A stretch of DNA of 64,000 bases from an uncultured Bacteroidota bacterium (GCA_937924855.1 CALEYQ010000043.1:1-64000), one strand, 5' to 3'; shown: positions 16,824 to 25,625, numbered from the stretch's first letter. Notes: generated from the letters alone by a model not told the origin. Made by a program: numbers and translations.

Positions 16824-19154
16824 ATGCGCTTTTTAGCTGTAGCTTTTGTCCTTCTGCTTTCCGGCCTTTCGCAGGCCCAGATTGGTATTGGCCAATGGCG
16901 CGACCATTTACCCTATAAAAAGGGCATTGCCGTGACCTTTTCCTCAGAAAAGGTTTGGTGCGCTACCTCCGGCGGCCTTTTTGAATACCACAAAAACGAC
17001 AATACCGTTAAACGTCTCGGAAAATTTGCCGGGTTCTCTGATGTGAACCCCTCCGATGTTAAATACAACCCCTATAACAACACCCTGATCGTAACCTACA
17101 AAAACGGGAATATCGACATCGTTGACGGAATGGCCATCATAAACATCAGCGATGTTAAAAGAGCCCAGATAGTAGGCAACAAAACCATTAACAGCGTGTT
17201 TTTGAGAAACGAATTTGCCTACCTCGCAACCGGTTTTGGCATAGTGGTTATCGATACCAAAAGAAAAGAAGTTAAAGACACCTATTTTATCGGAACCAAT
17301 GGAGGCAACATCTTTGTGCGCGACATTACCATTAACACCACGCATATTTACGCCGCAACCGATAGCGGCGTTTTCCGCGCCTCGCTTTCCAGTTCTAACC
17401 TGGCCAACTTTACGGCATGGTCGAAAATTCAGGGACTTCCACAGGGAAAGTTCAACACCATTTGCTCCTTTAATAACAAGGTGTATGTAAACTATTCCAA
17501 AGCACTCACATCTAATACCTACGCCCAGGATACAGTTTATGTTTTCGATGGCGCTTCCTGGACCCATAATTTCAGTCCCGCCTCGGGCTACAACTGCTAT
17601 TCCATTGAGGCAATAAACTCCCATATTGCCTTTGCCAACGACGGGTATATTGATGTTTACGATGCCAATAATCAGCTTATAGATCATATATGGACCTACC
17701 TCAATCGTTTCATTGCCCCCCGACAAGCAGTAATGGAAACCCCGAAACTGCTTTGGGTTGCCGATGCGGATGTGGGTTTGGTGCGGGTTGAAAATGTATG
17801 GAACGTTAACGGCTATGCTCCTTCCGGACCATCTACCCCTAAATCTTATGCACTGGATCTTAAAAAAGAAGTGCTCTGGGTTGCTCCCGGGGAAAGAAAT
17901 GAACTATGGGACAATGCCCCGAATCCGAACATCGACGGTATTTTTTCTTTTTCGGATATTACCTGGCGAACCATTAACCGGGAATCGCAAACCATTTTAG
18001 ACTCCATTCGCGATATTGTTTCGGTAACCATTAACCCTTCCGACCCCAATCAGGTTTTTGCCGGCTGTCTGGGCAAGGGCCTGATTGAAATAAACAATGG
18101 CACCGTTACCCGGATTCACAATCAATACAACTCTTCCCTTGAAGTAAGAGGCGACGACCCCAACTCCGGATGGGTAGCTTCCTTTGGAAGCGTTTTCGAC
18201 AAAGACGGAAACCTTTGGGTAACCAACGCAAAATCGAACCGGCCCCTCTCTGTAAAAAAAGCAGGCGGGGGTTGGCAGTCTTTTTCTTTTGGCCCCAACC
18301 TGCAGCAATTGCTAATAAGCAATGTAATTGTGGATCAACGCGGTTACAAATGGTGTGTGCTCCCCCGCGGTGGCGGACTTCTGGTTTTTGATCACGGTGC
18401 AGACATATCCAATACCAACGACGACCGTTTTAAAAAATTAGGCACCGGTTCCGGAAATGGCGGACTACCAAGCGCCGAGGTATATTCCATCGTGGAAGAC
18501 CTGGATGGCGAAATCTGGGTAGGAACCGATAAAGGCGTTGCTGTGTTTTATTCACCTGAAAATGTTTTCTCCGGCGGAAATTTTGATGCCCAGCAAATTT
18601 TTGTTCAGCAGGACGGACACACCCAAATACTTTTCGAAACCGAAATTATTACTTCTATTGCTGTTGATGGTGCGAACCGGAAATGGGTAGGAACCCAAAA
18701 CTCGGGTGTTTTCCTGATTTCCCAAGACGGTCAAAAAGAGGTGTATCATTTTACCGAAAACAACAGCCCCCTGCTGTCCAATTCCATTACCTCCATTGCC
18801 ATTGATCACAAATCAGGAGAAGTGTTTTTCGGAACCGCCAAAGGAATTGTTTCCTTCCGAAGCACGGCTACGGAAGGAGGCGAAAATTTTGAAAATGTAT
18901 ATGCATTCCCGAATCCTGTTCGTCCCGACCATAACGGAATCATCGCCATTCGTGGTTTAGTAAAAGATTGCGATGTGAAAATTACCGACATCTCCGGCGT
19001 GGTGGTAAATGCCACAAAATCATTGGGCGGAACCGCCATCTGGGACGGAAAAACATTCTCAGGCGACCGCGTTCATAGTGGCGTTTATCTTGTGTTTTGT
19101 TCTACTGAAGACGGCTCCAAAACCTACGTTACCAAAATTCTGGTGATAAACTAA
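16824..19154 (+). CDS. porZ: T9SS component PorZ, two-propeller surface protein
   Basis: From the ATG at 16824 the product is 776 residues. It begins with a signal peptide (MRFLAVAF ... SQAQ) followed by the family start IGIGQWRDHLPY. The body shows beta-propeller repeats of the two-component-regulator type (KVWCATSGGLFEYH, IWVGTDKGVAVFY, KWVGTQNSGVFL), and the last 80 residues are a type A T9SS sorting domain (AFPNPVRPDHNG, VHSGVYLV). In Porphyromonas, PorZ sits on the cell surface and delivers anionic LPS to the PorU sortase. The frame is open back to 16719, but that extension would cross the promoter region and hide the signal peptide. recO follows after eight bases, a linkage I recall from other Bacteroidota. 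Confidence 0.92.
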   Translation: MRFLAVAFVLLLSGLSQAQIGIGQWRDHLPYKKGIAVTFSSEKVWCATSGGLFEYHKNDNTVKRLGKFAGFSDVNPSDVKYNPYNNTLIVTYKNGNIDIVDGMAIINISDVKRAQIVGNKTINSVFLRNEFAYLATGFGIVVIDTKRKEVKDTYFIGTNGGNIFVRDITINTTHIYAATDSGVFRASLSSSNLANFTAWSKIQGLPQGKFNTICSFNNKVYVNYSKALTSNTYAQDTVYVFDGASWTHNFSPASGYNCYSIEAINSHIAFANDGYIDVYDANNQLIDHIWTYLNRFIAPRQAVMETPKLLWVADADVGLVRVENVWNVNGYAPSGPSTPKSYALDLKKEVLWVAPGERNELWDNAPNPNIDGIFSFSDITWRTINRESQTILDSIRDIVSVTINPSDPNQVFAGCLGKGLIEINNGTVTRIHNQYNSSLEVRGDDPNSGWVASFGSVFDKDGNLWVTNAKSNRPLSVKKAGGGWQSFSFGPNLQQLLISNVIVDQRGYKWCVLPRGGGLLVFDHGADISNTNDDRFKKLGTGSGNGGLPSAEVYSIVEDLDGEIWVGTDKGVAVFYSPENVFSGGNFDAQQIFVQQDGHTQILFETEIITSIAVDGANRKWVGTQNSGVFLISQDGQKEVYHFTENNSPLLSNSITSIAIDHKSGEVFFGTAKGIVSFRSTATEGGENFENVYAFPNPVRPDHNGIIAIRGLVKDCDVKITDISGVVVNATKSLGGTAIWDGKTFSGDRVHSGVYLVFCSTEDGSKTYVTKILVIN

Positions 19155-19162
19155 TCCACAGG

Positions 19163-19888
19163 ATGCTCATCACCACAAGAGGCATTGTTTTCCAAACTCT
19201 TCCCTACTCCGACTCTACCGTAATTGCCAAAATTTATACCGAAAATTTCGGACTTCGTTCCTATCTGATAAATGCAGCCCACAGTAAAAAGTCGGGCACT
19301 AAAGCCCGATTGCTCCAACCCCTTTCGCTGATCGAAATTTCTGCCTATGAAAAAGAAAAGAAAACCCTGAACCGGGTAAAAGAAATCCGAAACGAGCTTC
19401 CCCTGAATTCATGCCTTTCCCGCCCGGAAAAAATGGCTCTGATTTTTTTCATCAACGATATTCTTCGCCATTCGGTTAAGGAAGAAGAAAAAAATCCTCT
19501 CCTTTTTGAATTTCTCCATTCCTCCATTCAGGTGCTTGAACTGGAAGAGCGGAATGTAGCCAATTTTCACATTTCGTTTTTGATTCAACTGTCCCGGTAT
19601 ATGGGCATTTTCCCATCCGGAAACTATTCGCCCTTTTGCCGGTTTTTTGACCTCGAAACGGGTTGCTTCGCACCGAAGCAACCGGCACACCCCAATTTTT
19701 TTAACCCCGAATGCAGCGAGCTTCTGTTTCGCTTCTGCCAGTCAGGCTTTCGGGAATCGCCGGAAATACCCCTTGGCGGGGCACAACGACAAGAGCTTGT
19801 GGATGGTTTGATTACCTATTACAGAATCCACCTCGATCCCTTTGGTGATATAGAATCTCACCTCATTTTACGGGAAGTAATGAAATAA
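19163..19888 (+). CDS. recO: DNA repair protein RecO
   Basis: The 241-residue protein starts with the RecO OB-fold signature (TRGIVFQTLPYSDSTVIAKIYTENFG) at residues 4-30 and continues into a helical domain. RecO loads RecA on SSB-coated DNA with RecF/RecR. The zinc-finger cysteines of some RecO proteins are only partly present (CRFF and the CFAP region near 165-175). Co-transcribed with porZ. Confidence 0.93.
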   Translation: MLITTRGIVFQTLPYSDSTVIAKIYTENFGLRSYLINAAHSKKSGTKARLLQPLSLIEISAYEKEKKTLNRVKEIRNELPLNSCLSRPEKMALIFFINDILRHSVKEEEKNPLLFEFLHSSIQVLELEERNVANFHISFLIQLSRYMGIFPSGNYSPFCRFFDLETGCFAPKQPAHPNFFNPECSELLFRFCQSGFRESPEIPLGGAQRQELVDGLITYYRIHLDPFGDIESHLILREVMK

Positions 19889-19924
19889 AGGCGTAGGCGT
19901 TCTTCCATTGTTTATTTTTACCCC

Positions 19925-20677
19925 ATGCGTTTTGTGTATGCCCTGCTGGCTGTATTTTCCATCACCCTTTTTGCTTTCTCGGTAGTATTAATCCTCCCTG
20001 CCTATGTAATTATCTTTTTGTTGTTTCCAAAATCAAAAGCCCCGCATGCGGCCCATGGCCTTTCAAGATTTTGGGCGTATTATGTTCTGATGATTACTTT
20101 CATAAGGCCGGTCATAAAAAACAAAAACCTGATCGACCCCAAAAAAACCTACATATTTATTTCAAACCATCAGTCACAGCTTGATATTCCTTTTTACGCC
20201 ATTTCCTGCCGAAACACATTCCGGTTCCTTGCAAAAAAAGAACTCACTAAAATTCCCCTGCTGGGATACATTATTAAAAACCTTTATCTCACCGTAGATC
20301 GGGCAGACAAAAACGACCGGCACAAAAGCATCCAAACCATGTCGCATAGCTTATTGCAAGAAAAGATTTCGGTTTTCCTTTGTCCGGAAGGAACCCGAAA
20401 CCGAACCTCCGGCATTCTTTTGCCCTTTAAGGATGGAGCCTTTCGGTTGTCTGCCGAAACCGGGGTTCCCATAGCCGCACTGATAACTTATAACAGCGGT
20501 AGCCGCAACAATCCAAAACAACCCCTTTCGTTGATTCCGGGAACCATCGAGGGAGAATGGCTTGGTGTTTTTGACCCTCCCGGTAAATCTTCCGAAAGTG
20601 TTGAAAAATTAAAGTCGGATATTTATCAGCTTATGGAAAACAAAATCAGAACTTTCAGGAATGAAAAAGAAAGGTAG
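19925..20677 (+). CDS. plsC: 1-acyl-sn-glycerol-3-phosphate acyltransferase
   Basis: The 250-residue membrane-bound acyltransferase has a hydrophobic N-terminus (8-36), the catalytic NHX4D box (N81-H82...D87) and the substrate-binding EGTR box (E155-R158). It acylates lysophosphatidic acid to phosphatidic acid at the inner membrane. An AT-rich TATTTTTA box ends just before the start codon. It overlaps the next small gene by 17 bases. Confidence 0.93.
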   Translation: MRFVYALLAVFSITLFAFSVVLILPAYVIIFLLFPKSKAPHAAHGLSRFWAYYVLMITFIRPVIKNKNLIDPKKTYIFISNHQSQLDIPFYAISCRNTFRFLAKKELTKIPLLGYIIKNLYLTVDRADKNDRHKSIQTMSHSLLQEKISVFLCPEGTRNRTSGILLPFKDGAFRLSAETGVPIAALITYNSGSRNNPKQPLSLIPGTIEGEWLGVFDPPGKSSESVEKLKSDIYQLMENKIRTFRNEKER

Positions 20678-21059
20678 TATTAATGCCGGGAACCTGTTTC
20701 TTATGTTGGGAGCCATTGTGCTTTTCGCCATTCCGTTTTATTATCGCCAATACAAAGAACAACAAAAGGGCAAACCTGCCGACCCCTGTAAATATTCCTC
20801 TGCCATGCATCCGGCGACGGTGCTCAGGATCCAGGAAAAAAACCGCGAAAACTTTGAAGTGTTTTTTTTGGTTCCCACCGAAGAAAACCGGAATGATACC
20901 ATTACCTACTCCTCACAGTTTTCTTCGTATGCAAGTCAGGATCAGCTCAACCGGAAAAAAATTATTCCCGGCGCAGTATTTACCTGGCAACACATGAAAC
21001 TCGACAGCGGGTCATGTGAGCCCGAAATTGGCGTTTTAATTCTTGAACCTTTTAAATAA
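20661..21059 (+). CDS. Small single-pass membrane protein of unknown function
   Basis: The 132-residue protein has a basic N-terminus, one TM helix at about 10-28 (NLFLMLGAIVLFAIPFYY) and a periplasmic domain with two cysteines (DPCKYS; GSCEPE) that could form a disulphide. I recognise no family. Its start overlaps plsC by 17 bases and the M42 peptidase begins five bases after its stop, so it belongs to the same transcript. Confidence 0.7.
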   Translation: MKKKGSINAGNLFLMLGAIVLFAIPFYYRQYKEQQKGKPADPCKYSSAMHPATVLRIQEKNRENFEVFFLVPTEENRNDTITYSSQFSSYASQDQLNRKKIIPGAVFTWQHMKLDSGSCEPEIGVLILEPFK

Positions 21060-21064
21060 GCAAC

Positions 21065-22075
21065 ATGTCTTCTTTTGAAACATTAAAAAATCTGGTTGAA
21101 ATAGACTCCCCTTCGGGATACACGCAAAAAGCCTGTGATTATGTGGTTTCGGTAATGAAGAGCTATGGCAGAAAAGCAACTCTTACGAATAAAGGAGCCG
21201 TAAAAGTTTCCCTTGGCGAGAAGCCAAAGCTTGCCATAGCTGCTCATGTTGACACCCTCGGGCTGATGGTGAGCGGGATTAAATCTAACGGGACATTAAC
21301 GTTTACCAATATTGGCGGCCCCTCATTAACTTCGGCAGAAGGAGAATATGTGAAGATAATTACCCGAAAAGGAAAAACATTTACCGGCACCTTGCTCCTG
21401 AACAATCCTTCTTCTCATGCCAATAACAAACGGGAGGAAGAGAAAAGAAATTATTCCACCATGCATGTCCGGATCGACGAAGAGGTGTCATCGAAAAAAG
21501 AAGTTGAAAAGCTGGGAATTGCAACCGGCGATTTTATTTGTTTTGAGCCCCGTTACCGCGAATATGCCAACGGTTTTATCAAATCGCGGTTTATGGATAA
21601 CAAAGCGGGTTGCTATGTTTTGTTTGAGATTGCCCGGCGGCTTAAGTCTCAGGTGCCGGTGGAGTTGCTCTTTTCAAATTATGAAGAGGTGGGGCATGGC
21701 GGCTCGGGAGGTTATAGCGAAACCATTGAGGAGTTGCTGGTAATTGATATGGGTGTTTTGGGCGATGATTGCCAGGGGAAAGAAACCGCCTGTTCCGTTT
21801 GTGTAAAGGACTCATCAGGCCCTTATGATTTCGGCATGCGGTCGCGGTTGGTGGAATTGGCAGAAAAAAATAAGATTCCTTTTGTCCAGGATGTTTATCC
21901 CCACTATGGCTCCGACGGATCGGCAGCACTGAGAGCAGGAAAAGATTTCAGGGTTGGGTTGATCGGGCCCGGGGTGGCTGCGTCGCACGGCGTAGAAAGA
22001 ACACATAAGAAGGGCATAGAAGCTACCATAAATCTCTGCCTGGCATACATAAAAAAATACTATGCCGGAAAATAG
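21065..22075 (+). CDS. M42 family (glutamyl/deblocking) aminopeptidase
   Basis: The 336-residue cytosolic metallopeptidase has a first metal ligand in AAHVDTLGLMV (His and Asp near 61-63), a bridging Asp in FMDNKAG, catalytic Glu and metal Glu in NYEEVGHGG, and a late HGVERTH histidine. M42 enzymes form dodecameric tetrahedra and trim N-terminal residues from peptides. It overlaps the following DUF5655 gene by 14 bases. Confidence 0.92.
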   Translation: MSSFETLKNLVEIDSPSGYTQKACDYVVSVMKSYGRKATLTNKGAVKVSLGEKPKLAIAAHVDTLGLMVSGIKSNGTLTFTNIGGPSLTSAEGEYVKIITRKGKTFTGTLLLNNPSSHANNKREEEKRNYSTMHVRIDEEVSSKKEVEKLGIATGDFICFEPRYREYANGFIKSRFMDNKAGCYVLFEIARRLKSQVPVELLFSNYEEVGHGGSGGYSETIEELLVIDMGVLGDDCQGKETACSVCVKDSSGPYDFGMRSRLVELAEKNKIPFVQDVYPHYGSDGSAALRAGKDFRVGLIGPGVAASHGVERTHKKGIEATINLCLAYIKKYYAGK

Positions 22076-22520
22076 CCCGGTAAGAAAATTTTGGAAATGC
22101 CCTTCATGCCAGCGCATATTTAAAGCCAGGAATCAATGGCATTCCTGCCGGAAAGTTGAGGAGGAAGTCCCCCTGAAAAAGTCCTCTCCGGAAGTTTTGA
22201 AAATGTATCAGGAGGTAAAAAAGTTTTGCGCTTCTCTGGGAAAGGTTCACACCTCTATTACAATCAATGCCATTTTCATTAAATGCCCATCCACTTTTGT
22301 TGCGCTGAAGCCGGGCAAAAATTGGCTCGATGTTGAGTTTTTTACATTGGCGGAGGAAACCGGGTTTCCGGTTTTTAAAAGTGTCAGGGTTTCTAAAAAT
22401 CGCTGGGCCTGCAAGATCAGGTACGAAGGAGAAAAAGAAATTTGGGCGGTGATAAAAAAATACATTCGGGAAAGCTACAAGATCGTCCAAAAAAAAAGGC
22501 CCCTAAGGGCCGGTGATTGA
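22062..22520 (+). CDS. DUF5655 domain protein with zinc-ribbon-like N-terminus
   Basis: The 152-residue protein opens with KCPSCQRIFKARNQWHSC, a likely zinc-binding knuckle, followed by the DUF5655 domain (residues 45-145: VLKMYQEVKKF, VHTSITINAIFIK, WLDVEFFT, VRVSKNRWACKIRY). Function unknown. The frame overlaps the M42 gene by 14 bases, and the 3' end carries the terminator of the convergent YbjN gene. Confidence 0.75.
   Translation: MPENSPVRKFWKCPSCQRIFKARNQWHSCRKVEEEVPLKKSSPEVLKMYQEVKKFCASLGKVHTSITINAIFIKCPSTFVALKPGKNWLDVEFFTLAEETGFPVFKSVRVSKNRWACKIRYEGEKEIWAVIKKYIRESYKIVQKKRPLRAGD
22489..22511 (-). terminator. Terminator of the YbjN-like gene, inside the end of the convergent gene
   Basis: On the minus strand GGCCC-TTAG-GGGCC is followed by nine T. 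It lies 25 bases past the YbjN stop and within the last codons of the DUF5655 gene on the plus strand. Confidence 0.7.
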
Positions 22521-22535
22521 GAGGGGGTAAGCAGG

Positions 22536-22985
22536 TCAGACTCTTTGACCGCTGGGAGCAACTCCGTAACGATCGCGCAATTTATCATCGTATTCGTCGG
22601 CATAGCTTCCAACCCGGTTAAACATAGCCTGGGCTTCACTTTTATCAAGGCCTTCAAGTTCGCGAATGGTTTTTATGTAAGCCCAGTTTTTATAGATGGT
22701 AAAAGCAACCCCGTAAAGGTTGTGATTGATTTCAAGCAGTTCTTTGGTGAACAGATGCTGGTTATTAATAGGAACCTCAATAACGGGAGCCATAATCTGG
22801 CAATAGCCGTAGTCGGTAAGGTTTCCATCTTTGTCTTTCGTTTGCCAAACATCTACCCAGATGCTGGCCGAGCCGCGTTTTAGGTTCCACTGGCCTGCGA
22901 GTTCGCCCCGGCAAGCCGCAGGGTCAACACCCAGATCGCGGATAATTTCCTCGATCATGTTGTAATAGTGAGAAATAGCTTCCAT
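22536..22985 (-). CDS. YbjN domain-containing protein
   Basis: The 149-residue soluble protein has the fold typical of YbjN/type III secretion chaperone-like proteins (WNLKRGSASIWVDVW, IMAPVIEVP, LFTKELLEINHNLYGVAF, and LEGLDKSEAQAMFNRVGSYADEYDDKL at the end). YbjN proteins are small, acidic, probably dimeric and of unclear function; a protein-binding role is inferred. It is a single gene with its own terminator. Confidence 0.8.
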   Translation of the reverse strand: MEAISHYYNMIEEIIRDLGVDPAACRGELAGQWNLKRGSASIWVDVWQTKDKDGNLTDYGYCQIMAPVIEVPINNQHLFTKELLEINHNLYGVAFTIYKNWAYIKTIRELEGLDKSEAQAMFNRVGSYADEYDDKLRDRYGVAPSGQRV

Positions 22986-23096
22986 TTTTCAGAGGTTTTG
23001 GTAATACATTATTTTTAGCCCCAAAGGGAAAACAAAGATAGTTTTTCCCCAATGTGAACCAAGGGTTCAGGGGTTTTTATTTACATATATTTCCCC

Positions 23097-23104
23097 TATC
23101 TTTA
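23097..23104 (+). promoter_or_regulatory. Probable -7 box of the bactofilin gene
   Basis: TATCTTTA lies 14 bases before the bactofilin ATG; upstream at the -33 distance there is a T-run rather than TTG. Confidence 0.5.
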
Positions 23105-23118
23105 CCGGGAATTGGCTC

Positions 23119-23544
23119 ATGTTCAACCAAAAAAAAGAAAACATGTCAAAAAATAACGGACCCGACAGCGGAACGGTAAATATTATTGGTGCCGGTACAC
23201 TTATCGTAGGAGATATTACCACCGGAGGCGACATTCGGATTGACGGGACTTTGCAGGGAACGCTGCAGGTAAAGGGCCGTCTGGTGCTGGGTGGTTCAGG
23301 GAAAATAGAAGGTGAGGTGTCCTGTACCCATGCTGATATTTCAGGAGCCGTAAACGGCAAGATTTCCGTGAGTGATTTGCTTGCCTTAAAATCCAGCGCA
23401 CAGATTACCGGTGAAATTGTTACCAATAAACTGAGTATTGAGCCGGGTGCTAATTTTTCAGGCACCTGCCAAATGGCCGGAAAAACAACCGCCGCCACTA
23501 AAAAAGAACCGGAAACAAAAGAGGAAAAAGCCCTGGCATATTAA
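23119..23544 (+). CDS. Bactofilin (polymer-forming cytoskeletal protein)
   Basis: The 141-residue protein is a right-handed beta-helix protein: residues 19-115 show short repeats (VNIIGAGTLIVGDI, DIRIDGTLQGTL, LVLGGSGKIEGEV, ADISGAVNGKI, AQITGEIVTNKL). Bactofilins self-assemble into membrane-associated filaments that guide cell shape and envelope synthesis. The N-terminus (FNQKKENMSK) may begin at Met9 instead. A bactofilin upstream of the ATP synthase genes is a recurrent Bacteroidota arrangement. Confidence 0.9.
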   Translation: MFNQKKENMSKNNGPDSGTVNIIGAGTLIVGDITTGGDIRIDGTLQGTLQVKGRLVLGGSGKIEGEVSCTHADISGAVNGKISVSDLLALKSSAQITGEIVTNKLSIEPGANFSGTCQMAGKTTAATKKEPETKEEKALAY

Positions 23545-23578
23545 GAGCTAAGCCGGGAGCCGAAGAGCAAAACAATCC

Positions 23579-23965
23579 TTGAAAGGCATTTCAAAAATTT
23601 ATGTAAAGTTTTCACTGCTAACGGCTTTACTTTATATCCTTATTTTCTTTTTTTCCCAAAGCCCCTCTCTTTCCCACCTTACAAGCCTGCCGGTATGGTT
23701 TATCCCCGGATTTTACGGGCTTGTCTTTTTCGCCCACTCTGCCATACTTTTGAAGGCCTCAAAGGGAAGTCCCCAGGAATTTGTCCGGGCTTTTATGGGC
23801 CTAACCTCCATTAAACTGTTTGTTTTGCTTGGCATTCTTGTGGTTTTGTTGTTCGGAGGCATTCCAAGGCCAAAGCTCTTCGCCCTGTGGTATCTGGGCT
23901 GCTATTTTCTGTATTCTTCGTTGGCTGTCCTTAGCCTTTACCGGCACCTGAAAAACAAGGCTTAA
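23579..23965 (+). CDS. AtpI-like four-helix membrane protein preceding the ATP synthase genes
   Basis: The 128-residue protein has four TM segments (about 10-27, 39-58, 73-92, 100-120). Position directly before atpB and topology suggest the ATP synthase subunit I role (assembly of the c ring), but I see no diagnostic motif. The start is TTG at 23579; no ATG lies in frame nearby. The usual short AtpZ gene between bactofilin and this gene is missing. Confidence 0.7.
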   Translation: MKGISKIYVKFSLLTALLYILIFFFSQSPSLSHLTSLPVWFIPGFYGLVFFAHSAILLKASKGSPQEFVRAFMGLTSIKLFVLLGILVVLLFGGIPRPKLFALWYLGCYFLYSSLAVLSLYRHLKNKA

Positions 23966-24061
23966 TCGTTGATTTCAGGGCCTTTGTAGCCCTGCCCGGC
24001 CCATTTGCATTATTGTGAAAAAAAGAAGGCGTATATCGGGGTCGGGAACATAATATTTATA

Positions 24062-24069
24062 TAGCTTTG
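24062..24069 (+). promoter_or_regulatory. Probable -7 box driving the ATP synthase operon
   Basis: TAGCTTTG fits TAnnTTTG exactly and lies 27 bases before the atpB ATG chosen here. It rules out the in-frame TTG at 24067 as a start from this promoter. Confidence 0.55.
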
Positions 24070-24096
24070 CACCCGATTTTTAAACCCTCCGAGGCT

Positions 24097-25248
24097 ATGC
24101 CAACCACCATAAAGAGGATGCTATTGCGGAACCTGTTTCTCCTGTTATCTTTTTTCCTTTTTGCCCCCGGACTTCTTCTTGCGGGCGACCCCGAAGATGT
24201 TATAAGGGACACCGCCTCTGTTGTTGCCCGGGAGCCGGAGCAAATCCATGAAAATTCCGGAAAATTCGATGCCGGCAAAACAATAATTGAACACATTACC
24301 GATGCACACGACTGGCATGTGATTGGTCATTTTTCCATTCCCCTTCCTGTTATTATTTACCATCCTGACCGGGGATTATCTGTTTTTTCTTCCGGGAAGT
24401 TCCACCATGGAGAAAACACTTATGGCGGATATATGCTGAAGGGACAGAAAATTATGGCTGTTCAGGAGACTGAATCCATCCCCGTTTCCCAGGCCACCGT
24501 GGATGAGGCCGCTTCAGAAAAGGTTTGGGATTTCTCCATTACCAAAAACGTATTGTCCCTGTTTATTTCCTGCGCCCTTTTGTTTTTCATTTTTTACACG
24601 GTTGCCAAAACCTATCAAAAACGGGAGGGTCTTGCCCCAAAAGGATTACAGTCGCTGGTTGAACCCCTGATTATTTTCGTGCGCGATGATATTGCCCGCA
24701 GCAGTATCGGTGAAAAGCACTATAAAAAATTCCTTCCCTTCCTGCTCACGGTTTTCTTTTTCATCTGGATAAATAATTTGCTGGGCCTGATACCCATCCC
24801 TTTAATTGGAGGCACCAACCTAACCGGTAATATCGGAGTAACCCTTACCCTTGCCGTTTTCACTTTTGTAATTACTACCATTAGCGCCAACAAAAATTAC
24901 TGGCAACACGTATTTGCCATGCCCGGGGTTCCTGTTGGAATTCTTTTCCTGCTAACCCCGATTGAAATTCTGGGAGTATTTCTCAGGCCTTTTGTGCTTA
25001 TGATTCGACTTTTTGCCAATATCACGGCCGGCCACATCATTGCTTTGTCTTTCTTTTCGCTGATATTCATCTTCGGCGAAATGAGCACAGGATTAGGCTT
25101 TGGAGTTGCCGTGGTATCACTGGCCTTTACCATATTTATGACTGCCCTGGAATTGCTCGTAGCGTTTTTACAGGCTTATGTGTTTACTTTATTGTCGGCC
25201 ATTTATTTTGGTTCGGCCGTAGAAGAACACCACGGCGATCATCACTAA
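24097..25248 (+). CDS. atpB: F0F1 ATP synthase subunit a
   Basis: The 383-residue protein carries an N-terminal signal-like helix and a periplasmic extension of about 125 residues before the five-helix core; such extensions occur in Bacteroidota AtpB. The core has the essential channel arginine in MIRLFANITAGH and the C-terminal helix ELLVAFLQAYVFTLLSAIY. It forms the proton half-channels against the c ring. ATG at 24097 is chosen; Met at 24118 is possible. First gene of the atpB-E-F-H-A-G run. Confidence 0.95.
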   Translation: MPTTIKRMLLRNLFLLLSFFLFAPGLLLAGDPEDVIRDTASVVAREPEQIHENSGKFDAGKTIIEHITDAHDWHVIGHFSIPLPVIIYHPDRGLSVFSSGKFHHGENTYGGYMLKGQKIMAVQETESIPVSQATVDEAASEKVWDFSITKNVLSLFISCALLFFIFYTVAKTYQKREGLAPKGLQSLVEPLIIFVRDDIARSSIGEKHYKKFLPFLLTVFFFIWINNLLGLIPIPLIGGTNLTGNIGVTLTLAVFTFVITTISANKNYWQHVFAMPGVPVGILFLLTPIEILGVFLRPFVLMIRLFANITAGHIIALSFFSLIFIFGEMSTGLGFGVAVVSLAFTIFMTALELLVAFLQAYVFTLLSAIYFGSAVEEHHGDHH

Positions 25249-25325
25249 GAAAAAAAAGGCCCCACCGGTTGTGTTTCGTTTCCGGGAAAGGCTGAAAATA
25301 AAAAACGAAGCATAAAACTAATCCT

Positions 25326-25583
25326 ATGTTACTTAACATTTTGCTTGAAGCAGTACCAAACATCGGTCTTGGTTACGGGGTTGCCGCCCTGGGAGCAGGA
25401 CTTGCTGCATTGGGTGCAGGTGTAGGTATTGGACGCATTGGCGGTTCCGCTCTTGAGTCTATTGCCCGTCAGCCTGAATCGCTTGGTGATATCCGTGCCA
25501 ACATGATTCTTGCTGCCGCCCTCGTTGAGGGAGCTGCGTTCTTTGCCATGGTTATCGGACTGCTGGTTATCTTCTTGAAGTAA
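25326..25583 (+). CDS. atpE: F0F1 ATP synthase subunit c
   Basis: The 85-residue hairpin has a glycine-rich first helix (GAGLAALGAGVGIGRIGG), the polar loop ARQPE and a second helix with the ion-carrying Glu in ALVEGAAFFA. The Gln and Ser/Thr partners of sodium-type c subunits are not seen, so proton coupling is likely. A strong hairpin follows the stop. Confidence 0.95.
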   Translation: MLLNILLEAVPNIGLGYGVAALGAGLAALGAGVGIGRIGGSALESIARQPESLGDIRANMILAAALVEGAAFFAMVIGLLVIFLK

Positions 25584-25590
25584 CCAATTC

Positions 25591-25625
25591 ATCCGGGTTT
25601 TCGGCGGTTGGCCGAAAGCCCGGAT
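25591..25625 (+). promoter_or_regulatory. Strong hairpin between atpE and atpF
   Basis: Arms of 15 bases (ATCCGGGTTTTCGGC and GCCGAAAGCCCGGAT) with one mismatch and a five-base loop. It is followed by TTTAAAAAC, not a T-run, so it is more likely an RNA-stability or processing element protecting the atpE message, which is needed in excess, than a terminator. Confidence 0.65.

Noticed and set aside
16944..17726. 260-codon open frame on the minus strand opposite porZ
   Set aside because: Shadow of the PorZ frame with strange composition (Val/Ile/Gly runs); PorZ repeats are clear on the plus strand.
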